In this document: piece after piece, positions 34,969 through 44,806 of the stretch
Numbering within the stretch: position 1 is the first letter of the stretch
Layout: every line of letters starts with the position of its first letter
Assembly (NCBI RefSeq): GCF_042675665.1
Contig: NZ_JBHTJI010000001.1
Location: 2,356,001-2,420,000 of the forward strand
DNA from: Mariniflexile jejuense
Lineage (GTDB): Bacteria > Bacteroidota > Bacteroidia > Flavobacteriales > Flavobacteriaceae
Length of the DNA stretch: 64,000 nucleotides
Direction of reading: 5' to 3'
The notes under the pieces: generated by a model
Seen by the model: only the letters and a program-made list of their open reading frames with translations
What the model was told of the DNA's origin: nothing
The model's database searches: none
Translations under genes and position numbers: made by a program

Positions 34969-36284
34969 ACCCTAACCTTACCCGTTACCACACTATTTAT
35001 TAAACTACTCTTATACTCTTTTAACTTCTCAATTTCTTGCTGTTTTAAGCTAATGGCTGTTTCTATTTTTTTATTATCGGCTTCATATTTTAGAAGAATT
35101 TCTTTTTGTTTTATTATTGAAGGCAAAATAACTGGTAGTTGAGCATATTTATCAGCTCCAATATTTTCTATTGTTGCTTTTATGAAAATACTATCTTTCC
35201 ATTTATTAAATAATTCAGAATTTGTAAAAAGATAAAGAAAATCACTTAAAATAATTTCCTCGTTAGCTTCAGCCTTTATTAAGTATCCTGCAAAACAATA
35301 ATCATTTTCAACAGACATTGATTTTTTAAATTGATAAGTCTTTCCGACTGTTGCTCCGCTTCTTGCAAATAAAATATCACCATCTTTTAATAAATAATCT
35401 CCTCCATTTTTCCAAGAGAGTGAAAGTTTATTCTCTTCATTTAATTTTCCATCCGTTCCAAAATCAGTAATTCTCACATATCGAGGCAAATCAATATCAT
35501 ATTCAATACCACTTTCATTTGCTCCATATTTTAACTTATTTTTTAAAATATATTTAAGCTTTTTCACCTCCCAATGCTCAGGAATTGCCCCAATCCACTC
35601 TACACCGGAGTCTTTTAGTTTTACGGTATCATCTAAACCACGGGTAACGGCTTTGTGTATTAAAATTTGTTTGCGTTCTTTAAGCAGGTTTATTTGTTGC
35701 TCTTTTATGGCTATGGCTTGGTCTATTTTGGTGGTTTTATCGTCTAAAAATTGGGCAATTGCGGTTTGTTCTTTTAGGGGTGGAAACGGAAACGGAAATC
35801 TTTTAAAATCATTAAAACTAATATTTTGTCTAAGCCCTGAACCCAATCCATAAATCACCTTATTTATATCTATTGTGTGTAAATAATAATGATAAAAACT
35901 GTTAGAATTTTTCCCATTAACTCTTAAATTAATGTAAGCACTTGTAATAATTCCATTATCCTTTGCCAGTCCAGTTCGTAAACTTGTTTTATCATTTTGT
36001 AAATCTGTGGGTCTAATTATAATATCTCCCGATTTTACCAACTGGTAAGTTTCAAATGATTCGGGAACCAAACCTGTTAATTTTTCTTCTGGTTTAATTA
36101 CTACGTTTCCATAACTTAACGAAAGAACAGTTTTTTCAATAAAACCTGTATTCTTCTCTTTACTTTCCGATAAAACGGTGAACCCCGGTTTAATCTTCCA
36201 ATGCTCAGGAATTTCGCCCAACCATTCAACACCAGAATCTTTGTAGGTTTCGTAACGCTGTATTCTATTTTCAACTTCCACCAT
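34962..36284 (-). CDS. hsdS: Type I restriction specificity subunit HsdS
   Basis: This 440-residue protein has two target recognition domains, each opened by the conserved phrase SGVEWLGEIPEHW / SGVEWIGAIPEHW (near residues 13 and 228), and two long coiled-coil spacers (KEQTAIAQFLDDKTTKIDQ and QKEILLKYEADNKKIETA). The two half-sites set a bipartite DNA target. Its start shares one base with the hsdM stop and its 3' end is duplicated about 970 bases downstream. It is intact, with no frameshift. Confidence 0.93.
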   Translation of the reverse strand: MVEVENRIQRYETYKDSGVEWLGEIPEHWKIKPGFTVLSESKEKNTGFIEKTVLSLSYGNVVIKPEEKLTGLVPESFETYQLVKSGDIIIRPTDLQNDKTSLRTGLAKDNGIITSAYINLRVNGKNSNSFYHYYLHTIDINKVIYGLGSGLRQNISFNDFKRFPFPFPPLKEQTAIAQFLDDKTTKIDQAIAIKEQQINLLKERKQILIHKAVTRGLDDTVKLKDSGVEWIGAIPEHWEVKKLKYILKNKLKYGANESGIEYDIDLPRYVRITDFGTDGKLNEENKLSLSWKNGGDYLLKDGDILFARSGATVGKTYQFKKSMSVENDYCFAGYLIKAEANEEIILSDFLYLFTNSELFNKWKDSIFIKATIENIGADKYAQLPVILPSIIKQKEILLKYEADNKKIETAISLKQQEIEKLKEYKSSLINSVVTGKVRVC

Positions 36285-38659
36285 TACACCAAGTTTAAAA
36301 TGTCAGCAATTAAACCATCGCTTTGTTGTTCTAGCACTAAAATATCTTGTGTCACGTCTTCTATACTACGTAAAGGAGTATGCTTGTAAAAGTATTTGTT
36401 AAAGCTAATTTCGTAGCCAATTTTGGTGGCGTCTAGGTTTATCCAAGCTTCGGGCACATGTGGATTTACTTCACGTAAAAAGTAGCTGTGTATGTTATCT
36501 TTTAAGGGTACGTTTTCGGTGTCGCGTAGGTCGCTTTCGGTTTCGTAGGTAATGTATTCGCCTTTTTTTAGAGATCCTAGGACAAGCTCAGGATGACTCC
36601 ACGGATAATACCCAAAGTCTGCTAAATCTTTTTCTTTGCAATCTAAATGTGCTAAGAGTTTGTTTAGTTTATCGCCTGAGAGTTTCTCAACCTTTTTAAT
36701 CACTTTATGGGCTTCGGCATCGTACCAACTTACGGCATTTAAAATGACTTTTTTATCGCTTGCGCTTATATTTAGTTTTTGCTTTTTAATTTCGGCATCG
36801 ACCAACATTTTAAAGTTGTTGAAATCATTATACTCCCTGTCACCAATAGCATTTAACAAAGCGGTTCCTATTTTTACTAGGTTTAGGTGCTTTTGCCAGG
36901 TGTCCTTTTTTGTTAGTTTCTTTTTATTGGCAGACGAGAGATTTAACTCGTTTTTTTCACACCAGTCTAACAATTCCTTTTCGTGTTGCTTGGTGTTATT
37001 GTATATACTTTCACCAAAGGTTTCGAAGGCATATTTCATAGGTTCGCTTAAGCTTTTATCGTACCGTAAGGTTTCAATACGCGCTGTGGTAAACTGTGCT
37101 TTTAAGCGTTTTGGGCGTTCTATGGTGGCTTTGTAATATCCAAAATCTGCATTATCAAACACCTGTGCAGAAATACCTTGTTCGCCTTCGCGTTCGGCAA
37201 TACCCATTTTGGTATAGATTTCTACAATTTCGGTAATATGTTCTGGGGCAAACTCACAATTTTTGTTTCCTAAGTTTTTACGCAGTTTTCTATACAGTTG
37301 CCCTGCATCAATTAACTGCACCTTGCCTTTTCGGTGGGTTGGTTTGTTGTTGCTTAAAATCCAGATATAGGTAGTAATGCCTGTATTATAAAATAGGTTG
37401 TTTGGTAATTGCACGATGGCTTCCAGCCAATCGTTTTCTATAATATAACGGCGTATGTTGCTTTCGCCGCCACCAGCATCGCCTGTAAACAAACTAGAAC
37501 CGTTATGTACACTGGCAATACGTGTGCCTGTTGGGCTTTGGGTAAGCGGTTTCATTTTGGAAACCATTTCCATTAAAAACAGTAATTGCCCATCGGAAGA
37601 GCGTGGAATGGCATCGGCATCTTCTTCTACACCCCAATAATTCTTTAGTTTAATTTGAAAACGGGTATCAATAACATCGCTACCATCTTTTATGTACTTC
37701 TGTTCACTTGCCCACGACTTTCCATACGGTGGATTGGAGAGCATAAAATCGAACTTTGTGCCCGCAAACTCGTCGGTAGATAAGGTTGAACCTACACGTA
37801 TGTTGGCAGGGTCGTTGCCTTTAATCATCATATCCGACTTGCAAATGGCGTAGGTTTCGTCGTTTATTTCTTTTCCGTACAGATACACATCGCCGGTTGC
37901 GCGTATGTCGCCTTCTTCATCCTTTATGAAATTTTGAGATTCGGTAAGCATACCACCACTACCACAAGCAGGGTCGTAAATGGTCATTACAGGTGGTAAT
38001 TTGTCTTTTATTGGGTCGAAAATAATGTGGGTCATCAAATCGATTACTTCACGAGGCGTAAAATGCTCCCCTGCTTCTTCGTTATTTTCTTCGTTGAATT
38101 TCCGAATCAATTCTTCAAACACATAACCCATTCCTAAATTAGAAAGGGCTGGTAGTTTTCTGCCTTCTGGGTCTTCTTTTTCAAAAGGGGTTAGGTTAAT
38201 GTATGAGGACGTAAATTTTTCCAATACATCCAACAAAACATCTTTGGTTGCCATATGGCGCACTTGACTACGCAATTTGAATTTCTCGATGATTTCCTTC
38301 ACATTAGGACTGAAACCATTTAAATAATCTTCAAAATTAGCTTGTAATATCTGTGCACTGTTGGTTGCTGTATCTTTTAGCTTTTGAAGTGTCCATTTAC
38401 TGGTGTTATAAAACACATAACCAGTAGCTTGTTCAAAACCTTTGTCTTCCAATTCCGTAAAGCCCATTTGTACTTTCTGAAACTCAAGTTCCTCTAAAAC
38501 CGCTTCTTTGGTTGGTTCTAAAAGCGCGTCTAATCGTCGCAATACGATCATTGGTAAGATAACGTCTCTGTATTTTCCGCGTACGTAAACATCTCTGAGG
38601 CAATCGTCTGCAATAGACCAAATGAAGGATACTAATTTATTGTGGGATGATTTGTTCAT
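36284..38659 (-). CDS. hsdM: Type I DNA methyltransferase HsdM
   Basis: I start at the ATG at 38659 (MNKSSHNKLVSFIWSIADDCLRD), giving 791 residues; a frame open further upstream to 38731 adds a non-conserved hydrophobic leader. The N6-adenine methyltransferase core has DPACGSGGML (motif I) and LSNPPYG (motif IV, NPPY). About 270 residues beyond the usual HsdM end form a helical extension ending VLEQQSDGLIADIL, a long form frequent in Bacteroidota. It methylates host sites and, with HsdS, forms the modification enzyme. First gene of the hsd operon; the promoter must lie in 38660-38759. Confidence 0.92.
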   Translation of the reverse strand: MNKSSHNKLVSFIWSIADDCLRDVYVRGKYRDVILPMIVLRRLDALLEPTKEAVLEELEFQKVQMGFTELEDKGFEQATGYVFYNTSKWTLQKLKDTATNSAQILQANFEDYLNGFSPNVKEIIEKFKLRSQVRHMATKDVLLDVLEKFTSSYINLTPFEKEDPEGRKLPALSNLGMGYVFEELIRKFNEENNEEAGEHFTPREVIDLMTHIIFDPIKDKLPPVMTIYDPACGSGGMLTESQNFIKDEEGDIRATGDVYLYGKEINDETYAICKSDMMIKGNDPANIRVGSTLSTDEFAGTKFDFMLSNPPYGKSWASEQKYIKDGSDVIDTRFQIKLKNYWGVEEDADAIPRSSDGQLLFLMEMVSKMKPLTQSPTGTRIASVHNGSSLFTGDAGGGESNIRRYIIENDWLEAIVQLPNNLFYNTGITTYIWILSNNKPTHRKGKVQLIDAGQLYRKLRKNLGNKNCEFAPEHITEIVEIYTKMGIAEREGEQGISAQVFDNADFGYYKATIERPKRLKAQFTTARIETLRYDKSLSEPMKYAFETFGESIYNNTKQHEKELLDWCEKNELNLSSANKKKLTKKDTWQKHLNLVKIGTALLNAIGDREYNDFNNFKMLVDAEIKKQKLNISASDKKVILNAVSWYDAEAHKVIKKVEKLSGDKLNKLLAHLDCKEKDLADFGYYPWSHPELVLGSLKKGEYITYETESDLRDTENVPLKDNIHSYFLREVNPHVPEAWINLDATKIGYEISFNKYFYKHTPLRSIEDVTQDILVLEQQSDGLIADILNLV

Positions 38660-38759
38660 TGTTGAAATTTCTGTCTGATTAGAAAGCTCTAAAATATGAA
38701 ACCATACCCATATATAATTATGGAATACCACAATTTTTTAAAAATAATAAATGCTGTTT

Positions 38760-39647
38760 TTAAATCAATTTATTTTTCTTGCTATATTTCTTGAACATCT
38801 TATCTCCTGACAGATCCCAGAAAAAAAGAGAGATAGCTGCAAAACTCCATATAGCACCCATCCACATAATTGAATACTGTTTATCACCGATTAGAAATGT
38901 GTAGGTAGATGCTAAGAATATGGCAATAGCAAATAATAGCAAAACACCTGAAAAATAAACATTTAACAATTTTCTCTTTGCAAATTCAATTATTGAAATA
39001 ATGATTGTTCCAATATAAACACCTAAGTTTAGTGCGTAAATACCATAAAGCCCTAAAATCTCAAAAAAAACACTCTCAGATTTTCCATCTTTAAATATTT
39101 CAAAATAATGAATGAACCAGTTATCCATAAGAGAGTTATCTAATAGAATATGTTTAGGACTATTTACATATTCTATTTCTCCCCAATTGTATTTTTCTAT
39201 TTTATCTAAATAAGACATTAAAGACAATCTTTCATCAATTAATGAATTAAATGTTAATCCAAAATTGACCCAAAAATAAATACCTCCAAAAAATATGACC
39301 ATATAAAGCAATCCATCTGGTATATTTAAATTAAATAGCGAAATATTATCTACACCAAATATGAGTACTAAAATAGAAGAGCACAGGATAGCCAACATCC
39401 ATGTTTGAATGCCACTAAATTTTTCTAAATGATTTTCATAATATGTATGTTTTAATTGAAAAACATCTTTATAACGTTCCACATTTTTATTAGAATCACC
39501 TGATTTTATTATTTCTTTGAAACTATCTTGATACCTTTTTTGATAATCACGTTCATTACAATAATCATGAATCCCTAATGTAATTAGTGAAATTGCCACC
39601 AATAAAAACAAATATTTTAAAAAGACTAATGACGTAATTAGTTTCAT
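38760..39647 (-). CDS. Six-helix membrane protein of unknown function
   Basis: A 295-residue protein with about six membrane helices: near residues 5-26, 82-103, 112-132, 200-225, 235-255 and 262-280. A soluble, charged stretch of some 55 residues lies between helices 1 and 2 and another between 3 and 4. No transporter or enzyme motif is recognised. It is on the same strand as, and 163 bases downstream of, the patatin gene and just upstream of hsdM. It may be part of the patatin module, where a membrane partner would make sense, but that is inference from position only. Confidence 0.65.
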   Translation of the reverse strand: MKLITSLVFLKYLFLLVAISLITLGIHDYCNERDYQKRYQDSFKEIIKSGDSNKNVERYKDVFQLKHTYYENHLEKFSGIQTWMLAILCSSILVLIFGVDNISLFNLNIPDGLLYMVIFFGGIYFWVNFGLTFNSLIDERLSLMSYLDKIEKYNWGEIEYVNSPKHILLDNSLMDNWFIHYFEIFKDGKSESVFFEILGLYGIYALNLGVYIGTIIISIIEFAKRKLLNVYFSGVLLLFAIAIFLASTYTFLIGDKQYSIMWMGAIWSFAAISLFFWDLSGDKMFKKYSKKNKLI

Positions 39648-39810
39648 AAAATTATTAAGTGTAAAATTTATTATATAAATATCGAATCAAAACCGTAGTG
39701 TAATAAAGCAATATGGTTAAGCTTATAACTTTATACAGAATACCTGTTAGCATTTTATAGCTTACAAGTTATTTTGACTGTAAATTCCCAGTTTAATTAA
39801 ATTATCAAAG

Positions 39811-42702
39811 TCAAGATTTCATAGCTGCATTTTCATTTTTTAGTCTTAAAAACTTTTTGTGCAATGCTTCAGTATTTTCTTTAAAGTACCAGCCTTTATC
39901 CAGATGATCCACATTTATTTCAATAAGTGGGTTTAAATGGTATTCTATGTTTAAAAATGAATATCTTAACATATTATTTTTATCCTTTAAAGCATCATTT
40001 ATTGATGGCAGAGTATATTTATCTATCCTTATTTCGTGGATGATTTTTTGAAAAGAGGACTCTAAAAGTTTAGTCATTTTTTCTTGATTTAGGTTTCCGT
40101 CAAAATTAGGTAACTTAACTTTCTCCTGAAGAGTTAATGCAATTTCTTCAACTTGGCTGGGCTCTAATGAAACAGTGCCCTGCATTTGAACTTTGTTTTC
40201 TAAATTTTTATCAGATTCCTGAAATTCATTATTGCTATCTTTCTTGTATAATGCCCTATGAACTTGAAATAAATATTGATACTTAGAATCTTTTTTGTTT
40301 TTCTTATTTTCATTCAAAACCATCTTGATTTTAGAAGAATTATCATCTGTGGTGGTGATACGTGCTTTAATGGAAAGTTTTTTATTGCTTAATATTGAAA
40401 TTGTTACAGGTAATAAATTCACATAATTTATCTCAACCTTGCCTTTAAATAAAAAATAAACAACTTCTGACAATAGTTTTACAAACCAATTTATTCCACT
40501 TGGAATCCGAAAGATTAGACCCGCCAATGAAATTGCAAACGCACCTAGCATCACAACTCTACTTAATTTATTTTTTACCAAAATAACCATACGCTTTAAA
40601 CCTAATCTCACTAAATCTTCTCTAATTTGAGTTTGGTACTTATCTAGGTCGTCAAAAAAGTTAACTTTATTAATTTGGTTGGTAAAGAGACTTTCTAAAT
40701 CATCTTTCCTATCCGTTAGAATGAAAGGATGTATCAAATCATTATCTTTCGTTTTCTTTCTAAAACCTTCATCAGTGGCTGATAATGAACTTAAAGTACT
40801 TAGCCTAGCATAATGAAATGCATACTGCCTAGCCTTTTTAGAGGCAAAACCGCCAAAGGCACTCACCTCTTCTCCTGGTAAACTAATTACCTCCTTCTTA
40901 GAATTTATGGGTAGAATTGCAACACGTTCTGCCTTTGGATTTTTACCATAAGTGTTTAATGAGAAATCAAAAATGATTTTAAAAACAGCTCGTGCGAATA
41001 GGTTTTTGTCTTTTGAATTTTCGATTTCTAAAATTTTATAGCCTTCAGGGTCAAATTTATCATTTGGAATTCTATTATTATCAATTGCATTCAATAGAAT
41101 TTTAAACTTTTCATTAGCAATCTTCAAACATTTACTGTTGGAATCAACTTTCGAAATACATGCTTTTGTTAATTCATTTTGAAAATAATCTATAACATTT
41201 CTGGTACCTAGTGATATTATGTCATCACCTAAATTTGTTTTGATCTTCTCATATGCCGTCTTTAAAATTTCTACGGTTAAATTACCTCCTAAATATTCAT
41301 TTTGATCCAAATAACTAAAAATGGTATCTCTCAAGTTAAAATTCTGTTTTACATCCGAAATTTTATGCTCTTCCTTAATCCTACCCTGATTTTTTAGAGA
41401 AGTGATTAAATTAGACGTAACGCCAAATAATTTGGACAATTCATCGTTCTTGATGGCTTCACTTTCATCCATTTCCACGGGAAACAGAGATGATAGTGAA
41501 AAGGTCTGGTACTTTTCCTTACGCACGATTGGGTCCACAAAAAGGATAAGCCTATCGATGGCATCTAAATCTGAACCAAAATCTTGAAAAGCACCTATTC
41601 TAAACGCTTCTCTTATCGGTTCATTATTAAATGTGCCTCCATCTATATAAGGAAAATTAAAACTACTATAAGAAAGTGCGTTATCTAACTCTTCATTAAA
41701 AACACTTGTTTTTTTAACATTATCATCATTAAATTTATCGTTTAAATCATTAAATTGAACTGGCCATTGTCCACATTTTTTTTCATATGCCTCATCACCG
41801 TCAAATTCTTGACGATATCTTCTTAAAAGAACAGGTTCAAAGGCAATTGGGAAAGCTCCACAGGCTAACACAGAGGAACAAATTATGGACCATGCCCTAT
41901 CTTCATTTAAATTAAAATTTAAGTCTGCTTCATTCTCTATATCTGTGAATTTCAACCATCTTGAATCACTTCCCTTTGTTCCAACTTGGGTTTTATCAAA
42001 AACAAAATCCATTATACGAAGTTCAGTATGATTTTGTGCTCCAACAGATTGAACAACATTCTTCTCTAGTTTTGAAAGTTCTGATTCATCTTTTTTAATT
42101 TCGATTGGCAGCAAATTGGTTAAAGAACATGCAAATAGAACCCTACCTTTATCTAATACCCTGATATTATCGAGGTTGTCAAATTTAGGATCTATTATAA
42201 ACTCTTCGGCTAATTGCTCCAATAACTCTCTGTCAAGTAACCCAAAAGATTCATGCATCTTGGGTTCAAAATTGGTTTCCTTTTTTGTTCCAAATAATTC
42301 TTGTGCTGTTAACCTATTAACCCATATTTCTTCCTGAATCTTCTGTGCAACCTGTAAGGCTTTTAACTCCTCTATGTTTGGATGTTCCTTAGCAAGTTTA
42401 TCATCATTGCCAAAATAATCACTTGCAATTTCATTAATTAGTATATCTTCATCCACACCTTTCAATAGTTTTTTAAGCATGGATTTATAATCAATGAGTG
42501 ATTTCAGCATAATGGTTAGAGCAATTGCTCCCGCACTAGCCCCACTCATGCCGTCTACGATAACTTTATCATACTTTTTTCCATTTCTGTCCTGACCATA
42601 TAAGATCAATAACTTAAGAGCTTCTGTCAAGGCGGAACCGGAAAAAGAACCTAAAGAAACTCCACCGCCCATTGCTAAACAAATTTTTAATGTTTTACCC
42701 AT
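39811..42702 (-). CDS. Large patatin-like phospholipase
   Basis: This 963-residue protein has a patatin catalytic domain over roughly residues 1-400: oxyanion loop MGGGVSLGSFSG (11-22), nucleophile elbow GASAG with Ser56, and the catalytic DGG with Asp354. The oxyanion loop has no Arg after the Gly run, as in actinobacterial DUF3376-type patatins. The long C-terminal region holds a hydrophobic segment near 714-735 and probably another soon after, so it may be membrane-bound. Patatins release fatty acids from lipids, and several phage-defence systems use them to damage membranes. No cyclic-nucleotide synthase lies nearby, so it is not a standard CBASS. Confidence 0.78.
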   Translation of the reverse strand: MGKTLKICLAMGGGVSLGSFSGSALTEALKLLILYGQDRNGKKYDKVIVDGMSGASAGAIALTIMLKSLIDYKSMLKKLLKGVDEDILINEIASDYFGNDDKLAKEHPNIEELKALQVAQKIQEEIWVNRLTAQELFGTKKETNFEPKMHESFGLLDRELLEQLAEEFIIDPKFDNLDNIRVLDKGRVLFACSLTNLLPIEIKKDESELSKLEKNVVQSVGAQNHTELRIMDFVFDKTQVGTKGSDSRWLKFTDIENEADLNFNLNEDRAWSIICSSVLACGAFPIAFEPVLLRRYRQEFDGDEAYEKKCGQWPVQFNDLNDKFNDDNVKKTSVFNEELDNALSYSSFNFPYIDGGTFNNEPIREAFRIGAFQDFGSDLDAIDRLILFVDPIVRKEKYQTFSLSSLFPVEMDESEAIKNDELSKLFGVTSNLITSLKNQGRIKEEHKISDVKQNFNLRDTIFSYLDQNEYLGGNLTVEILKTAYEKIKTNLGDDIISLGTRNVIDYFQNELTKACISKVDSNSKCLKIANEKFKILLNAIDNNRIPNDKFDPEGYKILEIENSKDKNLFARAVFKIIFDFSLNTYGKNPKAERVAILPINSKKEVISLPGEEVSAFGGFASKKARQYAFHYARLSTLSSLSATDEGFRKKTKDNDLIHPFILTDRKDDLESLFTNQINKVNFFDDLDKYQTQIREDLVRLGLKRMVILVKNKLSRVVMLGAFAISLAGLIFRIPSGINWFVKLLSEVVYFLFKGKVEINYVNLLPVTISILSNKKLSIKARITTTDDNSSKIKMVLNENKKNKKDSKYQYLFQVHRALYKKDSNNEFQESDKNLENKVQMQGTVSLEPSQVEEIALTLQEKVKLPNFDGNLNQEKMTKLLESSFQKIIHEIRIDKYTLPSINDALKDKNNMLRYSFLNIEYHLNPLIEINVDHLDKGWYFKENTEALHKKFLRLKNENAAMKS

Positions 42703-42792
42703 GTTTAATTCTTATTTGTTAATTAATAGTTTATCAACTTTTTAGTAGAACTCACAAACATTATAATTGATCATTAATAACATTTAAAATCC

Positions 42793-44520
42793 TTAGTCAT
42801 TTGTGAGGGTTTCTTCTATGTTCCTAGGTTTAGATTTATTAATAAATGAGGTTAAATTAGTGGCATAACCTACCATAATCTGTGGAAATATACTATGGTT
42901 TTCTGTATGGTAATAACTTCCCAATTTAGCATATATACCGCCTTTGGATTTATCTGGGTTTGTTAGCCAATAGAAATTAGCCTCAACATTAACCAAATTA
43001 TATTTGGATACAAAGTAATTATTACCAGTATCAACTATAATATCATTTTTAAAACTACGACCATTAATTGCTTTGGTATCGTTATAGTTTAAATCTTCTA
43101 AGCTAAAAACAATATCAGCTCCAAAATTTGTTTGAGGTCGAATTTCAAAATTTAAATATGGTCCATGACCAACAGAAAGTAGTTGCCTACTAGTAATTAT
43201 GTCTGTATCGGTAGGTTGTGTTTGAGTATACCTAAAACCTGTACGATAAAAGGCAGCACTATACCCTAAAGAAGTATTTAAAAACCACCCTTTTGATTCA
43301 TAAGTAAGAACATCTATATTTACTTTACCATACAAATTGTTTTTACGTAACATATCAAAATTACTAAAGGTTTCATCATCTTTAATTGCTATGAAACGTG
43401 ATTCATCTTCAAAACTATTATTTAAAGCTATATTTGCCATTGTTGTAAATTGCCTTGTAAACGTCAACTTTTTCCAATTTCTAAGATTTAATGGCAAGAG
43501 TAACTTAGCTTGGGCATTTAAAATAGAGTTGCTATTTTCGGTATTAAAACCCATGACATCGGTATAAACAATGCCTGTAAAGAAATCAAAAAAACGCCGT
43601 TGTATGACTTTGCTTTCTGATTTGTTTTCTTCAGAATTTGATAATGAAATTTGGCTGTTTGCAATAGAATAATTAAAAAACTGGTCAGATTCATAATCAA
43701 AAACATTGTTGTAATCTATAATAATCCAATTATAATTTTTGGTTTGTGCAGAAACCGTACTGCCGTATTTATTAAAATATCTAAGTGGTACACTGTAATT
43801 ATTATTTTCAAAAATTAGTTTTTCTGTAGTTTCGTTTTCAGTTAACTCTGCTTTTATATAAATTGAAGATGCTTTGTTATTGAAGAACTGTATTTTAGCA
43901 TCAATAATTTTTAAAGTACCTTGTCCTAAAACAGTGGTATCTTTGTATTTAGCTTTGCTTATATATTGACGAGCTATCCCTTGTTCAAAAAGTTTCATTG
44001 ATTCTTCAGAGGGGTTACTATTCTTTTCAGCTAGTTTTGGGACTCTATAGGTGATATCATAAGGAACTAGAGGCTTTAGAACAATATTTGCAGAATAATG
44101 ATCTTTTTCTTCATCAATGTTATTATAGAGATTTTCAACCTCGGTACGTTGAGCCTCAGCCTTCTTTCTTTCAACAGCTTGTATTTTTGCTTTAAGTTCT
44201 GAAATTTGGTCTTTTTCAGTTTGATGTATTGAGGCTATTAGTAAGGTAGTATCTAAATTTGTTTTTATAAACGCTAAAACATCGTTAACTAATAAAGTAG
44301 GACTAATTGTATTTACATAAGCCCTTGTTTCAAAGCAATTAGGACTTCCACAAATTTGCAGAATAAACTGATTACTGTTTGATTTGGAATTTACGCTATA
44401 TACTATTTCATTTATAGCAATATTATCCAAAAGCTCGAACTCGTTTTTTTCGGTTTCCTGTGCTTGACTATACAAAGTTTGAGTCATCACAAAGAAAAAT
44501 GCAATTTTAGAGAATCTCAT
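42793..44520 (-). CDS. Secreted, probably outer-membrane protein upstream of patatin
   Basis: A 575-residue protein with a clear signal peptide (MRFSKIAFFFVMTQTLYSQAQ). A coiled-coil stretch lies at about 108-130 (ISELKAKIQAVERKKAEAQ), and from about residue 310 on the sequence shows alternating aromatic strands (FFDFFTGIVYTDVMGF, GWFLNTSLGYSAAFYRTGF, GIYAKLGSYYHTENH, FPQIMVGYATNL), as in outer-membrane barrels. No family recognised. It is 90 bases upstream of the patatin gene on the same strand, so the two may form an operon of exported sensor and lipase. Confidence 0.65.
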   Translation of the reverse strand: MRFSKIAFFFVMTQTLYSQAQETEKNEFELLDNIAINEIVYSVNSKSNSNQFILQICGSPNCFETRAYVNTISPTLLVNDVLAFIKTNLDTTLLIASIHQTEKDQISELKAKIQAVERKKAEAQRTEVENLYNNIDEEKDHYSANIVLKPLVPYDITYRVPKLAEKNSNPSEESMKLFEQGIARQYISKAKYKDTTVLGQGTLKIIDAKIQFFNNKASSIYIKAELTENETTEKLIFENNNYSVPLRYFNKYGSTVSAQTKNYNWIIIDYNNVFDYESDQFFNYSIANSQISLSNSEENKSESKVIQRRFFDFFTGIVYTDVMGFNTENSNSILNAQAKLLLPLNLRNWKKLTFTRQFTTMANIALNNSFEDESRFIAIKDDETFSNFDMLRKNNLYGKVNIDVLTYESKGWFLNTSLGYSAAFYRTGFRYTQTQPTDTDIITSRQLLSVGHGPYLNFEIRPQTNFGADIVFSLEDLNYNDTKAINGRSFKNDIIVDTGNNYFVSKYNLVNVEANFYWLTNPDKSKGGIYAKLGSYYHTENHSIFPQIMVGYATNLTSFINKSKPRNIEETLTND

Positions 44521-44806
44521 ATTGGTTGGTTATAATTAATTTAAATAAAAATAAGATAGAGTTAATCGCATCTTATTATTCAATATTTTATATTAAACTT
44601 TTAAATTAAATAGTTTTTAGAGAGACTTTAATTCCTTTATTGCTATTAACCAGAATTAATTTTTGGAGAGAATTTATGTAAATTTAGTAAAAAATATTTT
44701 CCTACAAACTATTTTATGAAAATAAAAGCTATTGATTTCTAAGTGATTATAAGATCATCTTAATGTATCCCCTAATTAAATCACATTATCATTTTAAAAA
44801 AAACTA

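Noticed and set aside
36636..37136. A 166-codon open frame antisense to hsdM
   Set aside because: It is a shadow of the hsdM coding frame; its product is low-complexity Phe/Ser/Leu, typical of antisense frames in this codon usage.
38660..38731. Longer N terminus for HsdM
   Set aside because: The added 24 residues are hydrophobic and unlike HsdM starts; the ATG at 38659 gives the usual start sequence.
39811..44520. CBASS with a CapV-type patatin effector
   Set aside because: No CD-NTase or ancillary cap genes are nearby and the patatin is far larger than CapV.
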